DNA from: an uncultured Prevotellaceae bacterium
GTDB lineage: Bacteria; Bacteroidota; Bacteroidia; Bacteroidales; Bacteroidaceae
Reading direction: 5' to 3'
Assembly: GCA_902786665.1 (NCBI GenBank)
Contig: CADADN010000033.1
Span: 1-41,367 of the forward strand
Length of the DNA: 41,367 nucleotides
The position numbers were made by a program, and so were the translations under genes. Below are positions 25,420 to 33,117 of the stretch, in pieces; positions within the stretch are counted from its first letter, which is position 1; each line of letters begins with the position of its first letter. Below the pieces are notes generated by a model that made no database searches, was not told where the DNA came from, and was given only the letters and a program-made list of their open reading frames with translations.

Positions 25420-26043
25420 TTAGACGTTGTTTGTTTTAAGAATCCTTGCCGGGTTGCCTACTACGGTGCAATTATCAGGGACGTCTTTGACAACAACACT
25501 GCCAGCACCAATGGTGACATTGTTTCCTATGGTCACAGGACCTATGATGCATGCATGACATCCTACAGAGACATTGTCACCAATGACAGGGCGCTTGCCA
25601 CCTGCTGAATTCATGGCTTTTCCTATGGTGACGCAGTGTATGCATTTGAAATTATCACCTATCGAGGCCGCATTAAGAACCGTGGAGTAAGGATGGGCGA
25701 ACCATAGGTTCTTGCCGATTTTAGTAGAGTATGGTATGGTGAAGGTTTTACATCCAGGTCTCAGCCAACTGAAGAGAAGCGATTTCACAGGGCCGATGCG
25801 ATAATAAAACAAGCTCCTGAAATATGGGCTTTGGTGAAGGAGAAAAAGTAGTATCAGCCAGTGGGGAAGTTTTTTCCTAATTTTTATCTGATGCCTTATG
25901 ACATCCATGTCTCCGTTGATGACAGTCCTCTGCTTGCCAAATCCATAAGATAACAAATGAGGCAGATAGAGCCACGAAAACAACAAGGAGCCCACAAGGC
26001 CGATATAGTCGCGAATCTCTCTCTTCCTCTTATTGTCCATCAT
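25420..26043 (-). CDS. Serine O-acetyltransferase-like hexapeptide acyltransferase (copy 2)
   Basis: This 207-residue protein is a paralogue of 23798-24427 with almost the same N-terminus (KRKREIRDYIGL) and the same CysE-like helix. It differs mainly in a loop near residue 145, where copy 1 has KEGMKAAGGRRP and this copy has KAMNSAGGKRP. The two genes are 1.62 kb apart and share 77 bp of perfect DNA identity, which points to a recent duplication or gene conversion. Two start codons (26043 or 26040) are possible; by the other copy the second is equally likely. The glycosyltransferase stop at 26040 overlaps the start, so translation is coupled. Confidence 0.85.
   Translation of the reverse strand: MMDNKRKREIRDYIGLVGSLLFSWLYLPHLLSYGFGKQRTVINGDMDVIRHQIKIRKKLPHWLILLFLLHQSPYFRSLFYYRIGPVKSLLFSWLRPGCKTFTIPYSTKIGKNLWFAHPYSTVLNAASIGDNFKCIHCVTIGKAMNSAGGKRPVIGDNVSVGCHACIIGPVTIGNNVTIGAGSVVVKDVPDNCTVVGNPARILKTNNV
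25511..25587 (-). repeat. 77 bp perfect direct repeat, copy in the second acetyltransferase gene
   Basis: Identical base for base to 23892-23968. Flanking sequence in the two genes is similar but clearly diverged, so the identical core may reflect gene conversion as well as duplication. Confidence 0.9.
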
Positions 26044-27131
26044 AAAGAATTGATTTCATTGATATAGGCGGAAATGACAATATTCCTGTCGAATTCTCTT
26101 TCCACTTTCTTCCTGGCTGCCAATCCCATCTCCTTTTTAGTGTCGTAGGGTAATTGTATGAAGGCTTCCATCTTCTCCACCAAATCATCCACATTCTTCT
26201 GCTTGACCATGTAACCAGTTTTGCCATGTTCAACCACTTCGCGGCATCCGCTCTTGTCTGTGGTAATGATGGGACGGCCTGCAGCACAACTTTCCAACAA
26301 GACATTGGACATTCCTTCCGGGTAATATGACGGGTGAACGGTGCAATGCATATCTTTCAGGATTGGGCGTGTGTCCATAACCCAGCCATGATAGATGACG
26401 ACGCCTTGGTCTTGATAGTCTTGAAGAATCTTGACGAAATCTTCTTCGGACGGACCCACTACATGGAATTCTACATCGGAATACTTTTCTTTCAGACGTT
26501 TCGCGGCTTGAAGATATTGCATAATGCCTTTCTCCTTCCTCAATCTGCTGATGAATACAAAACGAAGCGGGGAAACAGGAGGATAGTCCTGAACGGAATT
26601 ATATGTCAAATTGACTCCGGAGCCAGGAATCAGTATCTGTTTGGCTTCAGATATCTTGTACTTTTGAAAAAAACTGAGGTTTTCCTCGTTTTGGAAGAAG
26701 ATGACTTTTGCTTTCCCCATTCCCATTTTCAAGAGTCCGACCATCAGCTTCTCTTTCCAACCTGAGGTCTCGACGGAAGTACCCAATCCTGTGACATTGG
26801 CCATCAACGGAACATGGCACATGCGGCAAGCCATTCCACCCAGGATATTGGGCTTTACTGTGTAGGAGAGTACGACGTCTGGCTGATGACGTTTGATTAT
26901 CTTACGGTAAAAGCGAATCAAGGACAACTGCTCAAATGGGTTCTTTCCCTTCCTTTCAAAATTGGTAGTGATGAATTGGCAGCCAAGATTGGTGAAATGC
27001 TCTTTGAGCTTCGCATCCGGCGTGCTAATCATGACTTCACATCCATTTTGGATGAATGCCTCAATCACCTCACGCCTGAAACGATAAAGCCCCCCAATGT
27101 TGTTTGAAATAATCAGTATCTTCTTTCCCAT
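26040..27131 (-). CDS. Family 4 glycosyltransferase
   Basis: This 363-residue GT-B protein starts with KILIISNNIGGLYRFRREVI, the usual group 1 N-terminus. Its C-terminal Rossmann domain has RFVFISRLRKEKGIMQYL (about 193) and SYYPEGMSNVLLESCAAGRP (about 285), where the E-x7-E type motif holds the nucleotide-sugar ligands, and ITTDKSGCREVVEHGKTG (about 306). These features fit a retaining hexosyl- or HexNAc-transferase on the cytoplasmic face of the membrane. It is the third gene of the leftward operon and precedes the acetyltransferase with overlap. It is one of only two clear glycosyltransferases in this operon. Confidence 0.88.
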   Translation of the reverse strand: MGKKILIISNNIGGLYRFRREVIEAFIQNGCEVMISTPDAKLKEHFTNLGCQFITTNFERKGKNPFEQLSLIRFYRKIIKRHQPDVVLSYTVKPNILGGMACRMCHVPLMANVTGLGTSVETSGWKEKLMVGLLKMGMGKAKVIFFQNEENLSFFQKYKISEAKQILIPGSGVNLTYNSVQDYPPVSPLRFVFISRLRKEKGIMQYLQAAKRLKEKYSDVEFHVVGPSEEDFVKILQDYQDQGVVIYHGWVMDTRPILKDMHCTVHPSYYPEGMSNVLLESCAAGRPIITTDKSGCREVVEHGKTGYMVKQKNVDDLVEKMEAFIQLPYDTKKEMGLAARKKVEREFDRNIVISAYINEINSL

Positions 27132-27160
27132 TTGATAAAAAACAGCTATTTAAAAATGAA

Positions 27161-28408
27161 TTACGCCCAATTAACAGGAGGAAAGTCTATTCCTCTTTGA
27201 ATGACGTTGTAAAGTGGCATGAAGAAAAGATGCAAGTCTACGGTCCTATATGTCACATAAAGCATGTGAGATACCGTATAAAGATTCACGAAGATAATCC
27301 AGTATCCATATTTATGAATGATTCTTGGTTTATAAATATCATATACGACATAAAACAGATAATATAATGGGAGCCACAACAGCCAAATGAATCGCCATCC
27401 CACATGCCTAAGGATACTCATGAAAAAACATAAGCTTGCCAACATTAATAGGAACGTGTACATCTTTTGGATTCGAAGGTCATTCTCAAAATATTTCTTG
27501 TATTTCCGAATCACCAAAATCACTGTAAAAGCAGCTAGCTTCATGACATTTTGAAAGAAGTGAGTCACGAGGCTGTTTGCCTCCCTGTATGCACTAGCTT
27601 CTCGAACAACTTGTCTCCCGCCTATTTGATTCGTGTTGACATACGAATTGTATTTTGACATTGCTTTTTCACCTTCAAGCATGGAGTCTGGGATAATATA
27701 ATCCAAAGCTGACTCTGGAAGAACGAATGAAACAATAAAAGTTATACAAAATAGATAAAAGAGTATTTTTTCGTGCTTCCTGAAAAATCCTGAGAAAAAG
27801 ATGGCTCCTACAAGAATCGCGGAAATGGCAATAAAGGAGAAATGAATATAGGGCAATAGTACAAGAAGGGGTATCCATTTGTAATTCCCGTCCATCAAAT
27901 TCATTGTGGTGAAAGCCATGATCCATGCAGCAGTCCAAAATCGAGGCATGGAAGAATAGGCAAACGATGCCGTTGAAAACATCATTATAACGAACAAAAT
28001 CAATAATGTGTTGTTTTTATTCGTCCTATGTATGATGACATACCTGATGGATGCCAAACAGAATAAGCCAAAAATAGCACATAATACTGCAAAATATGCC
28101 TTGGCGTTGTCTGAATATTTGTGGACCACATAATTGATTATAGACAAATAGATATCAACACTCTTTCCTTCTTCTTGCTTTTCAAGAATTTCATCAAAGT
28201 TGGTTACAGGACGTTGACAAAAAGATGCAGCAATGCGGTAATTGTCGGCAGGCGTGTATTCGAAGGACATACTCCATCCCCACAAAGCTGCAAAAATAGT
28301 GAAAACTATGCAGTTTTGTATTCTTTTCAAATCCCTTATGGCAAACAGGAAGCCCATAAAAGGTTGAATGAGAAACAAGAATAATGTTGCCGGTTTTCCG
28401 CGCTTCAT
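27161..28408 (-). CDS. wzy: Multipass membrane polysaccharide polymerase (EpsG/Wzy-like)
   Basis: This 415-residue protein has about 10-12 hydrophobic segments, including FVIMMFSTASFAYSS (about 135) and FYLFCITFIVSFVLP, and a long polar loop near residues 230-280. The arrangement and the EpsG-like region around residues 45-120 (SFEYTPADNYRIAASF) match bacterial polymerases that assemble O-antigen or capsule repeats in the periplasm. The gene lies between the Wzx flippase gene and the glycosyltransferase, as in Wzx/Wzy loci. Wzy proteins vary greatly in sequence, so this call rests on topology and context. The gene is AT-rich, like wzx, and unlike the leg genes. Confidence 0.75.
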   Translation of the reverse strand: MKRGKPATLFLFLIQPFMGFLFAIRDLKRIQNCIVFTIFAALWGWSMSFEYTPADNYRIAASFCQRPVTNFDEILEKQEEGKSVDIYLSIINYVVHKYSDNAKAYFAVLCAIFGLFCLASIRYVIIHRTNKNNTLLILFVIMMFSTASFAYSSMPRFWTAAWIMAFTTMNLMDGNYKWIPLLVLLPYIHFSFIAISAILVGAIFFSGFFRKHEKILFYLFCITFIVSFVLPESALDYIIPDSMLEGEKAMSKYNSYVNTNQIGGRQVVREASAYREANSLVTHFFQNVMKLAAFTVILVIRKYKKYFENDLRIQKMYTFLLMLASLCFFMSILRHVGWRFIWLLWLPLYYLFYVVYDIYKPRIIHKYGYWIIFVNLYTVSHMLYVTYRTVDLHLFFMPLYNVIQRGIDFPPVNWA

Positions 28409-28420
28409 AGCATCAATGAA

Positions 28421-29695
28421 TTATAATTTATTGCTGATGTTATCATTTTCATTGGGCATTTGACGCTTGACCTTATAGGAATAAGCACCGTAGGCAATAG
28501 TATTCAATATGATGATCAACACACTTGATATGGCAGCCCCCAAGAGACCAAACCAATGGATGGCCAAGAGGAATATCAAGGTTCCGAAGACCAAGGTGAG
28601 AAATCCCATATTCCTTACAAATTTTTCTTTTCCTACCAACACAAGATAATTAGAACTCAATGAATTGTTGATACTTGAGAAGAACAACCCGACGGCCAGG
28701 GTTCGCATGATCAATATGCCTTCCGAAAATTCTGCAGGGTAGAAAATACGGAAAATGAAAGGAGCAAAAATAATCGTAAACAATGCTATGGAAAAACCTA
28801 TCAAAGCATTCATTATGAAAAATTTCTTATGCTTGTTGATATGTTGGGCAAGAAACGGGAAAAAGACCCTTGTTATGATAGTGAGTCCATGCCTCGCCGC
28901 AAGAATCAACCTGGAAGCTGAAGTATATATTCCGGAGTCTCTAAATGATAGGAAATTGCCAATAAAAAGATTCAACAGTTGACCAAAAAGACCGGTGCAT
29001 ATGGAGTTGATAAACAAATCCCATCCCTTGATGAGAATTGCCCGTAGGTTTTGCCAATTGACCAGATGGAGAATGATTTTCTTTCTTCTTAATATGATGA
29101 ATGACGCAATCCCGGCAAACAAAAATCCAATGTTGTTGACAAGAGGATAGAAAATGTAATCTTCTGATTCACGGATGAAGATGAATATCAATGCAACATA
29201 TACAATCCGAGAGACGACATGGATGATAGTGATGAATTTCATTTCCTCCAACCCTTGGTAAAGCCATTCTGGCATAAACACGGAGAGCAAGACACTTGGA
29301 CATGTGATGAACAACAATAGTCTCACCTCGCCCAACATAGGGATTAAAAAGGTCAGAATATAAACAACGATGATGCACAAGACAAAAAGTAAGCATCTTG
29401 CGATGGTGATGGATGAATACAAATCAGAGATGTATGCAGGGTTGGTCTTGTTTTTCGCCACATCACGGGCCCCGATATAGTTGTACCCATAATCAACGAC
29501 ATATTGCATGATCATCGTTGCTGAAGCGGTAATTGCGATTTCACCAAAATGCTCAACACCTATTATTCTTGACACGTAAGGAAGCACAAGAATAGGAATC
29601 AAATAACGCAGAATTTGAAGAAGTCCCAAAAAGAAGAAATTTTCCAAAAGGACTTTCCTGTTCTTGGTCATGCGTATCTTGTTTTTTCTCGTCAT
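28421..29695 (-). CDS. wzx: Wzx-type polysaccharide flippase (PST family)
   Basis: This 424-residue protein has about 12 hydrophobic helices and the PST/MOP pattern. PYVSRIIGVEHFGEIAITAS near residue 40 and GWDLFINSICTGLFGQLLNLFIGN (positions about 222-245) are typical of O-antigen translocases. It would flip undecaprenyl-linked repeat units across the inner membrane. It is the first gene of the leftward operon, with its start near the minus-strand leader. The start at 29695 gives a basic N-terminus (MTRKNKIRMTKN); a second methionine 8 residues later is possible. No truncation is visible. Confidence 0.88.
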   Translation of the reverse strand: MTRKNKIRMTKNRKVLLENFFFLGLLQILRYLIPILVLPYVSRIIGVEHFGEIAITASATMIMQYVVDYGYNYIGARDVAKNKTNPAYISDLYSSITIARCLLFVLCIIVVYILTFLIPMLGEVRLLLFITCPSVLLSVFMPEWLYQGLEEMKFITIIHVVSRIVYVALIFIFIRESEDYIFYPLVNNIGFLFAGIASFIILRRKKIILHLVNWQNLRAILIKGWDLFINSICTGLFGQLLNLFIGNFLSFRDSGIYTSASRLILAARHGLTIITRVFFPFLAQHINKHKKFFIMNALIGFSIALFTIIFAPFIFRIFYPAEFSEGILIMRTLAVGLFFSSINNSLSSNYLVLVGKEKFVRNMGFLTLVFGTLIFLLAIHWFGLLGAAISSVLIIILNTIAYGAYSYKVKRQMPNENDNISNKL

Positions 29696-30026
29696 CTAGT
29701 CTTTTTGTAAATGAATTATGATGAAAAAACTATTTGAAATAATAGGGGGTGTTGTCACAAATTCTGCAATGGTGGGGCTGCATACGTATTGGTTAGATTC
29801 CGATTAGCAGGTTGCGAGGTTCTGGATTGTCTGTAAAAGGCATTTATTGCCTTTTGCCAATAGGCGCAAAATCCTCTCTCCCACTTGAATCAAATGGGAT
29901 GGATTCGCTTGGCAAAAACAATGCCACCTTGGAGCAAGTCGCTCGCAGCCTGCAATTTACCCGCTATGTCGAAACAGCCATGATTTGAGCATAATGCATA
30001 TTTATTGCATGACATAGCCCAAATTA
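29696..30026 (-). promoter_or_regulatory. Long 5' leader of the leftward polysaccharide operon with several inverted repeats
   Basis: About 330 nt separate the predicted start of transcription (near 30026) from the wzx start codon, with no gene inside. The leader contains an 8 bp inverted pair, GCTATGTC at 29963-29970 and GACATAGC at 30011-30018, enclosing ATGCA-type palindromes. It also has a perfect 8 bp hairpin AAAAGGCA/TGCCTTTT at 29835-29855 with a 5-base loop, and a CCCATTTGA/TCAAGTGGG-type pairing near 29890-29910. The 29835 hairpin lacks a clear following U-run on the minus strand, so it is not a classic terminator. A structured, possibly attenuating, leader is a fair reading. No riboswitch family was recognised. 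Confidence 0.45.
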
Positions 30027-30031
30027 GACTG

Positions 30032-30063
30032 CAAAATTACAAAGGATTTGCCAATAATACAAA
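30032..30063 (-). promoter_or_regulatory. Bacteroidetes-type promoter for the leftward operon
   Basis: On the minus strand the -33 element TTTG (30060-30063) is followed after 20 bp by TAATTTTG (30032-30039), matching TTTG-N19-21-TAnnTTTG. It is the only full match upstream of wzx in this gap, so it is the likely promoter of the whole 28 kb leftward unit. Confidence 0.65.
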
Positions 30064-30127
30064 TTTTTTTGGGTATTTGTTTTTTTTAGGACATTTTCAC
30101 TTGTGTAGATTGAAAAAAGATGGTTTG

Positions 30128-30159
30128 TTTGTTTATTAGAAAAATCAATTGTATCTTTG
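30128..30159 (+). promoter_or_regulatory. Bacteroidetes-type promoter, plus strand (distal)
   Basis: TTTG at 30128-30131, 20 bp, then TATCTTTG at 30152-30159. A full consensus match, pointing rightward toward the secreted-protein remnant and ugd, back to back with the leftward promoter (about 65 bp between the two -33 elements). A very short open frame after it (30188-30301) is not convincing. Confidence 0.55.
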
Positions 30160-30253
30160 CAGTGTCCTTTTCGGCTTATTTGGAAGAATGAAGAGAAAGT
30201 GGATGATGATAGGGGGGGTAAAACAAAAGAACCAAAAGCAAATACCGATGGAT

Positions 30254-30285
30254 TTTTCGTATTTGGAAAAGCTATCGTATCTTTG
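30254..30285 (+). promoter_or_regulatory. Promoter-like site, plus strand (proximal)
   Basis: TATCTTTG at 30278-30285 repeats the core of the upstream site exactly. The -33 region is weak (TTTT at 30254-30257, 20 bp spacing). It lies about 40 bp before the ATG at 30328 and would drive the remnant gene and ugd. Confidence 0.5.
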
Positions 30286-30327
30286 CATGTCATATAATTA
30301 ATTAAGGTAAAATAAAATATTAGAATT

Positions 30328-30744
30328 ATGAAATTAAGGTTTCGTCTATTCATCGCATTTTTGTTATGCGCAGCCATGGGCCCAGTGTGGGGAAATAACC
30401 ATACCACCTTAAATTTGTTAGAGAATGATGATGACAACATACTTTTTTATGAGACTTTTAACAATGTTGATGGGATTGGTGGACGTGACGGTGTTTTCTC
30501 TGGAGACAATGTAGGAACAAATGATATCACTGGTAAAACAGATGAATATGGATGGCTGACAGACCCTGAAAGTGTCATCAATAATTGTGGCGCTAATCAA
30601 TGCATTAAAATATGTTCGCCAGGTACAACCTATCACCATTATACTCGTTCAATCAACATTACCAGCGGAAAACTGACCTGTACAGTAAACAATAATTTGA
30701 ATAAGAATATTTATAAACCATCATTATCAACAAATTCATTATGA
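30328..30744 (+). pseudogene. 5' remnant of a secreted surface protein
   Basis: The frame encodes 138 residues. The N-terminus KLRFRLFIAFLLCAAMGPVWG is a clear signal peptide (about residues 2-22). The next part, YETFNNVDGIGGRDGVFSG and CGANQCIKICSPG, resembles the start of large secreted Bacteroidales proteins that have a lectin-like first domain and normally run for several hundred residues. The sequence loses family character after about residue 105 and stops at 30742-30744, overlapping the ugd ATG by ATGA. It is most simply read as the 5' end of a longer gene cut by a rearrangement, with the breakpoint near 30690-30740. It may still be translated, or could be a genuine small secreted protein. 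Confidence 0.55.
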
Positions 30745-32054
30745 ATATCGCAGTAGTAGGAACTGGTTATGTAGGATTGGTCAATGGCGCTTGTTTCGCT
30801 GAGATGGGTGTCAATGTGACATGTGTAGACATCGACGAGAAGAAAATCGAGGCACTGAAGAACGGGAAGATTCCCATCTACGAACCCGGTTTGGATGATA
30901 TCGTGAAAAGGAATGCCAACGCAGGACGACTGGCCTTTTCCACCAGCCTGAAAGAGGTGCTCGACGATGTCTCGATGGTGTTCAGCGCCGTGGGGACGCC
31001 GCCAGACGAGGACGGCTCGGCCGACCTCTCCTATGTGCTTGAGGTGGCCAGGGAATTCGGAAAGAACATCAACAAATATACCTTGCTCGTCACCAAGTCG
31101 ACCGTGCCCGTGGGGACGGCGGCGAAAGTGAGGGAGGTCGTCAGCGAGGAACTGAAAAAAAGAGGGGTGGACATTCCTTTCGATGTCGCTTCCAACCCGG
31201 AATTCCTCAAGGAAGGGGCTGCGGTCAAAGACTTCCTGAGTCCCGACAGGGTCATCGTGGGTGTCTCGTCGGAAAGAGCCAAGTCGCTGATGATGAGGCT
31301 CTACAGGCCTTTGATGCTCAATAATTTCCGTGTCATCTTCACCGACATCCCCTCTGCCGAGATGATCAAATATGCCGCCAACTCCATGCTGGCAACGCGC
31401 ATCAGTTTCATGAACGACATAGCCAACCTTTGCGAAATCGTGGGAGCGGACGTGGAGATGGTGAGGCAGGGCATAGGTGCCGACACTCGCATCGGACGGA
31501 AATTCCTCTATCCAGGTTGCGGATATGGTGGAAGCTGCTTCCCCAAGGATGTGAAGGCGCTCATCAAGACAGCTGAGAAAAACGGCTACTCCATGAGGGT
31601 GCTCAAGGCCGTGGAGGAGGTGAACGAGGACCAGAAACGCGTGGTGTTCGCCAAACTGCAAAAGCATCTGCCTGAAGGCTTGGAGGGAAAGACCGTCGCC
31701 ATCTGGGGATTGGCTTTCAAGCCGGAAACCGACGACATGCGCGAGGCCACCTCGCTCGTCACCATCGACTTGCTCCTGAAGGCCGGATGCCGTGTGAGGG
31801 TGTTCGACCCGGTGGCCATGGACGAGTGCCGGCGCAGGTTGGGCGACGTGGTGGAATATGCAAGGGACATGTATGATGCCGTGCTGGATGCCGACGCCTT
31901 GCTGCTGCTCACCGAATGGAAGCAGTTTCGCCTGCCCAGCTGGGGCGTGTTGAAGAAAACCATGCGCAAACCACTCGTCATCGATGGAAGAAACATCTAC
32001 GACGCCGAGGAATTGGCGGAGTATGGTTTCGAATACTGCTGCATCGGAAAATAG
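30741..32054 (+). CDS. ugd: UDP-glucose 6-dehydrogenase
   Basis: This 437-residue protein has an N-terminal NAD loop (MNIAVVGTGYVGLVNGACFA), the VGTPPDEDGSADLSYV motif near 86, the STVPVGTA segment near 120, and the catalytic cysteine C266 in GCGYGGSCFPKDV. The C-terminal domain (FKPETDDMREAT near 326) binds UDP. The enzyme oxidises UDP-glucose twice to UDP-glucuronate in the cytoplasm. Length and motifs are normal. It begins the three-gene sugar-nucleotide unit and overlaps the remnant gene's stop by 4 bp. UDP-GlcA is a common precursor for capsule and for other uronic acids. Confidence 0.93.
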   Translation: MNIAVVGTGYVGLVNGACFAEMGVNVTCVDIDEKKIEALKNGKIPIYEPGLDDIVKRNANAGRLAFSTSLKEVLDDVSMVFSAVGTPPDEDGSADLSYVLEVAREFGKNINKYTLLVTKSTVPVGTAAKVREVVSEELKKRGVDIPFDVASNPEFLKEGAAVKDFLSPDRVIVGVSSERAKSLMMRLYRPLMLNNFRVIFTDIPSAEMIKYAANSMLATRISFMNDIANLCEIVGADVEMVRQGIGADTRIGRKFLYPGCGYGGSCFPKDVKALIKTAEKNGYSMRVLKAVEEVNEDQKRVVFAKLQKHLPEGLEGKTVAIWGLAFKPETDDMREATSLVTIDLLLKAGCRVRVFDPVAMDECRRRLGDVVEYARDMYDAVLDADALLLLTEWKQFRLPSWGVLKKTMRKPLVIDGRNIYDAEELAEYGFEYCCIGK

Positions 32055-32123
32055 GATTGCACTCCAGATTTGTTCTTACAACTGATTTCTATCCAGGTAT
32101 AGTCTTATCATATCACAATTTCT

Positions 32124-33098
32124 ATGGCATACAATCATTTGTCCTTCCCGAAAGACTCCTTCTTCCTCGTCACAGGTGGTGCTGGGTTCATCGGCTCCAA
32201 CCTCTGTGAGGCCATCCTGAGGATGGGGTATCGTGTGCGCTGTCTCGATAACTTGAGCACCGGCAAGCAGAAAAATGTCGACATTTTCATCGACCATCCA
32301 AACTACGAATTCATCAAGGGGGACATCAAGGACCTCGACACCTGCATGAAGGCCTGCGAAGGGGTGGACTACGTCCTCAACCAAGCGGCTTGGGGAAGTG
32401 TGCCGCGCTCCATCGAGATGCCTCTGTTCTACTGCGCAAACAACATACAAGGCACGCTCAACATGCTGGAGGCGGCAAGACAAAACGGGGTCAAGAAGTT
32501 TGTATATGCATCAAGTTCCTCTGTCTATGGTGACGAACCCAACCTGCCAAAGCGAGAAGGCGTGGAGGGAAACCTGCTCTCACCGTATGCCGTATCGAAA
32601 AGATGTGACGAGGAGTGGGCCAAGCAATATACCATGCACTACGGACTCGACACCTACGGACTGCGTTACTTCAACGTCTTCGGTAGAAGGCAGGACCCAG
32701 ACGGAGCATATGCAGCCGTCATTCCAAAGTTCATCAAACTGCTGCTCAACGGCAAGCAATGCCACATCAACGGCGACGGAAGGCAGAGCCGCGACTTCAC
32801 CTACATCGAAAACGTGATAGAGGCCAACCTCAAGGCGTGCCTGGCGTCGCACGAGGCGGCTGGAGAGGCCTACAACATCGCCTATGGAGGACGGGAGTAT
32901 CTCATCGACATCTACCACACGCTCTGCAAGGCGCTTGGCACTGACTTGGAACCTGAATTCGGACCGGACAGGCCGGGGGACATCAAACATTCCAACGCCG
33001 ACATCAGCAAGGCTAGGAAATTACTGGGTTACGATCCGGAATACAATTTCGAACGTGGACTCAATGAAGCCATCGAATGGTATAAAAACAACGTCTGA
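32124..33098 (+). CDS. UDP-HexNAc C4-epimerase (WbpP/Gne type)
   Basis: This 324-residue SDR has the loop VTGGAGFIGSNLCEAILRMG, NQAAWGSVPRSIEMP (about 89-103), the catalytic Y-x-x-x-K in SPYAVSKRCDEEW (about 153) and SRDFTYIENVIEANL (about 230). The AA-GSVPRS and SRDFxYIENV segments are marks of WbpP-type epimerases, which interconvert UDP-GlcNAc and UDP-GalNAc (and the matching uronates) rather than plain GalE. The gene is followed after 19 bp by the UDP-HexNAc dehydrogenase, the same pair as WbpP-WbpO and TviC-TviB. Together they would make UDP-GalNAc uronic acid. A UDP-GlcA 4-epimerase role is the alternative. Confidence 0.85.
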   Translation: MAYNHLSFPKDSFFLVTGGAGFIGSNLCEAILRMGYRVRCLDNLSTGKQKNVDIFIDHPNYEFIKGDIKDLDTCMKACEGVDYVLNQAAWGSVPRSIEMPLFYCANNIQGTLNMLEAARQNGVKKFVYASSSSVYGDEPNLPKREGVEGNLLSPYAVSKRCDEEWAKQYTMHYGLDTYGLRYFNVFGRRQDPDGAYAAVIPKFIKLLLNGKQCHINGDGRQSRDFTYIENVIEANLKACLASHEAAGEAYNIAYGGREYLIDIYHTLCKALGTDLEPEFGPDRPGDIKHSNADISKARKLLGYDPEYNFERGLNEAIEWYKNNV

Positions 33099-33117
33099 CA
33101 ATCAATATGCCAAGGAT

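Noticed and set aside
29835-29855. Perfect hairpin in the leader as an intrinsic terminator
   Set aside because: No U-run follows the stem on the minus strand, so it was kept as a structural element only.
29963-30018. Inverted repeat near the leftward promoter as an invertible-promoter site
   Set aside because: The two arms lie only on one side of the promoter and are 8 bp long; they do not flank it, and no known recombinase site was seen.
30188-30301. A 37-residue open frame between the two rightward promoters
   Set aside because: It overlaps the proximal promoter core and has no recognisable features; more likely untranslated leader.
32884-33117. Upstream extension of the UDP-HexNAc dehydrogenase
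   Set aside because: It lies in another frame inside the epimerase gene; the Rossmann start MKETRICVIG at 33118 fits the family.
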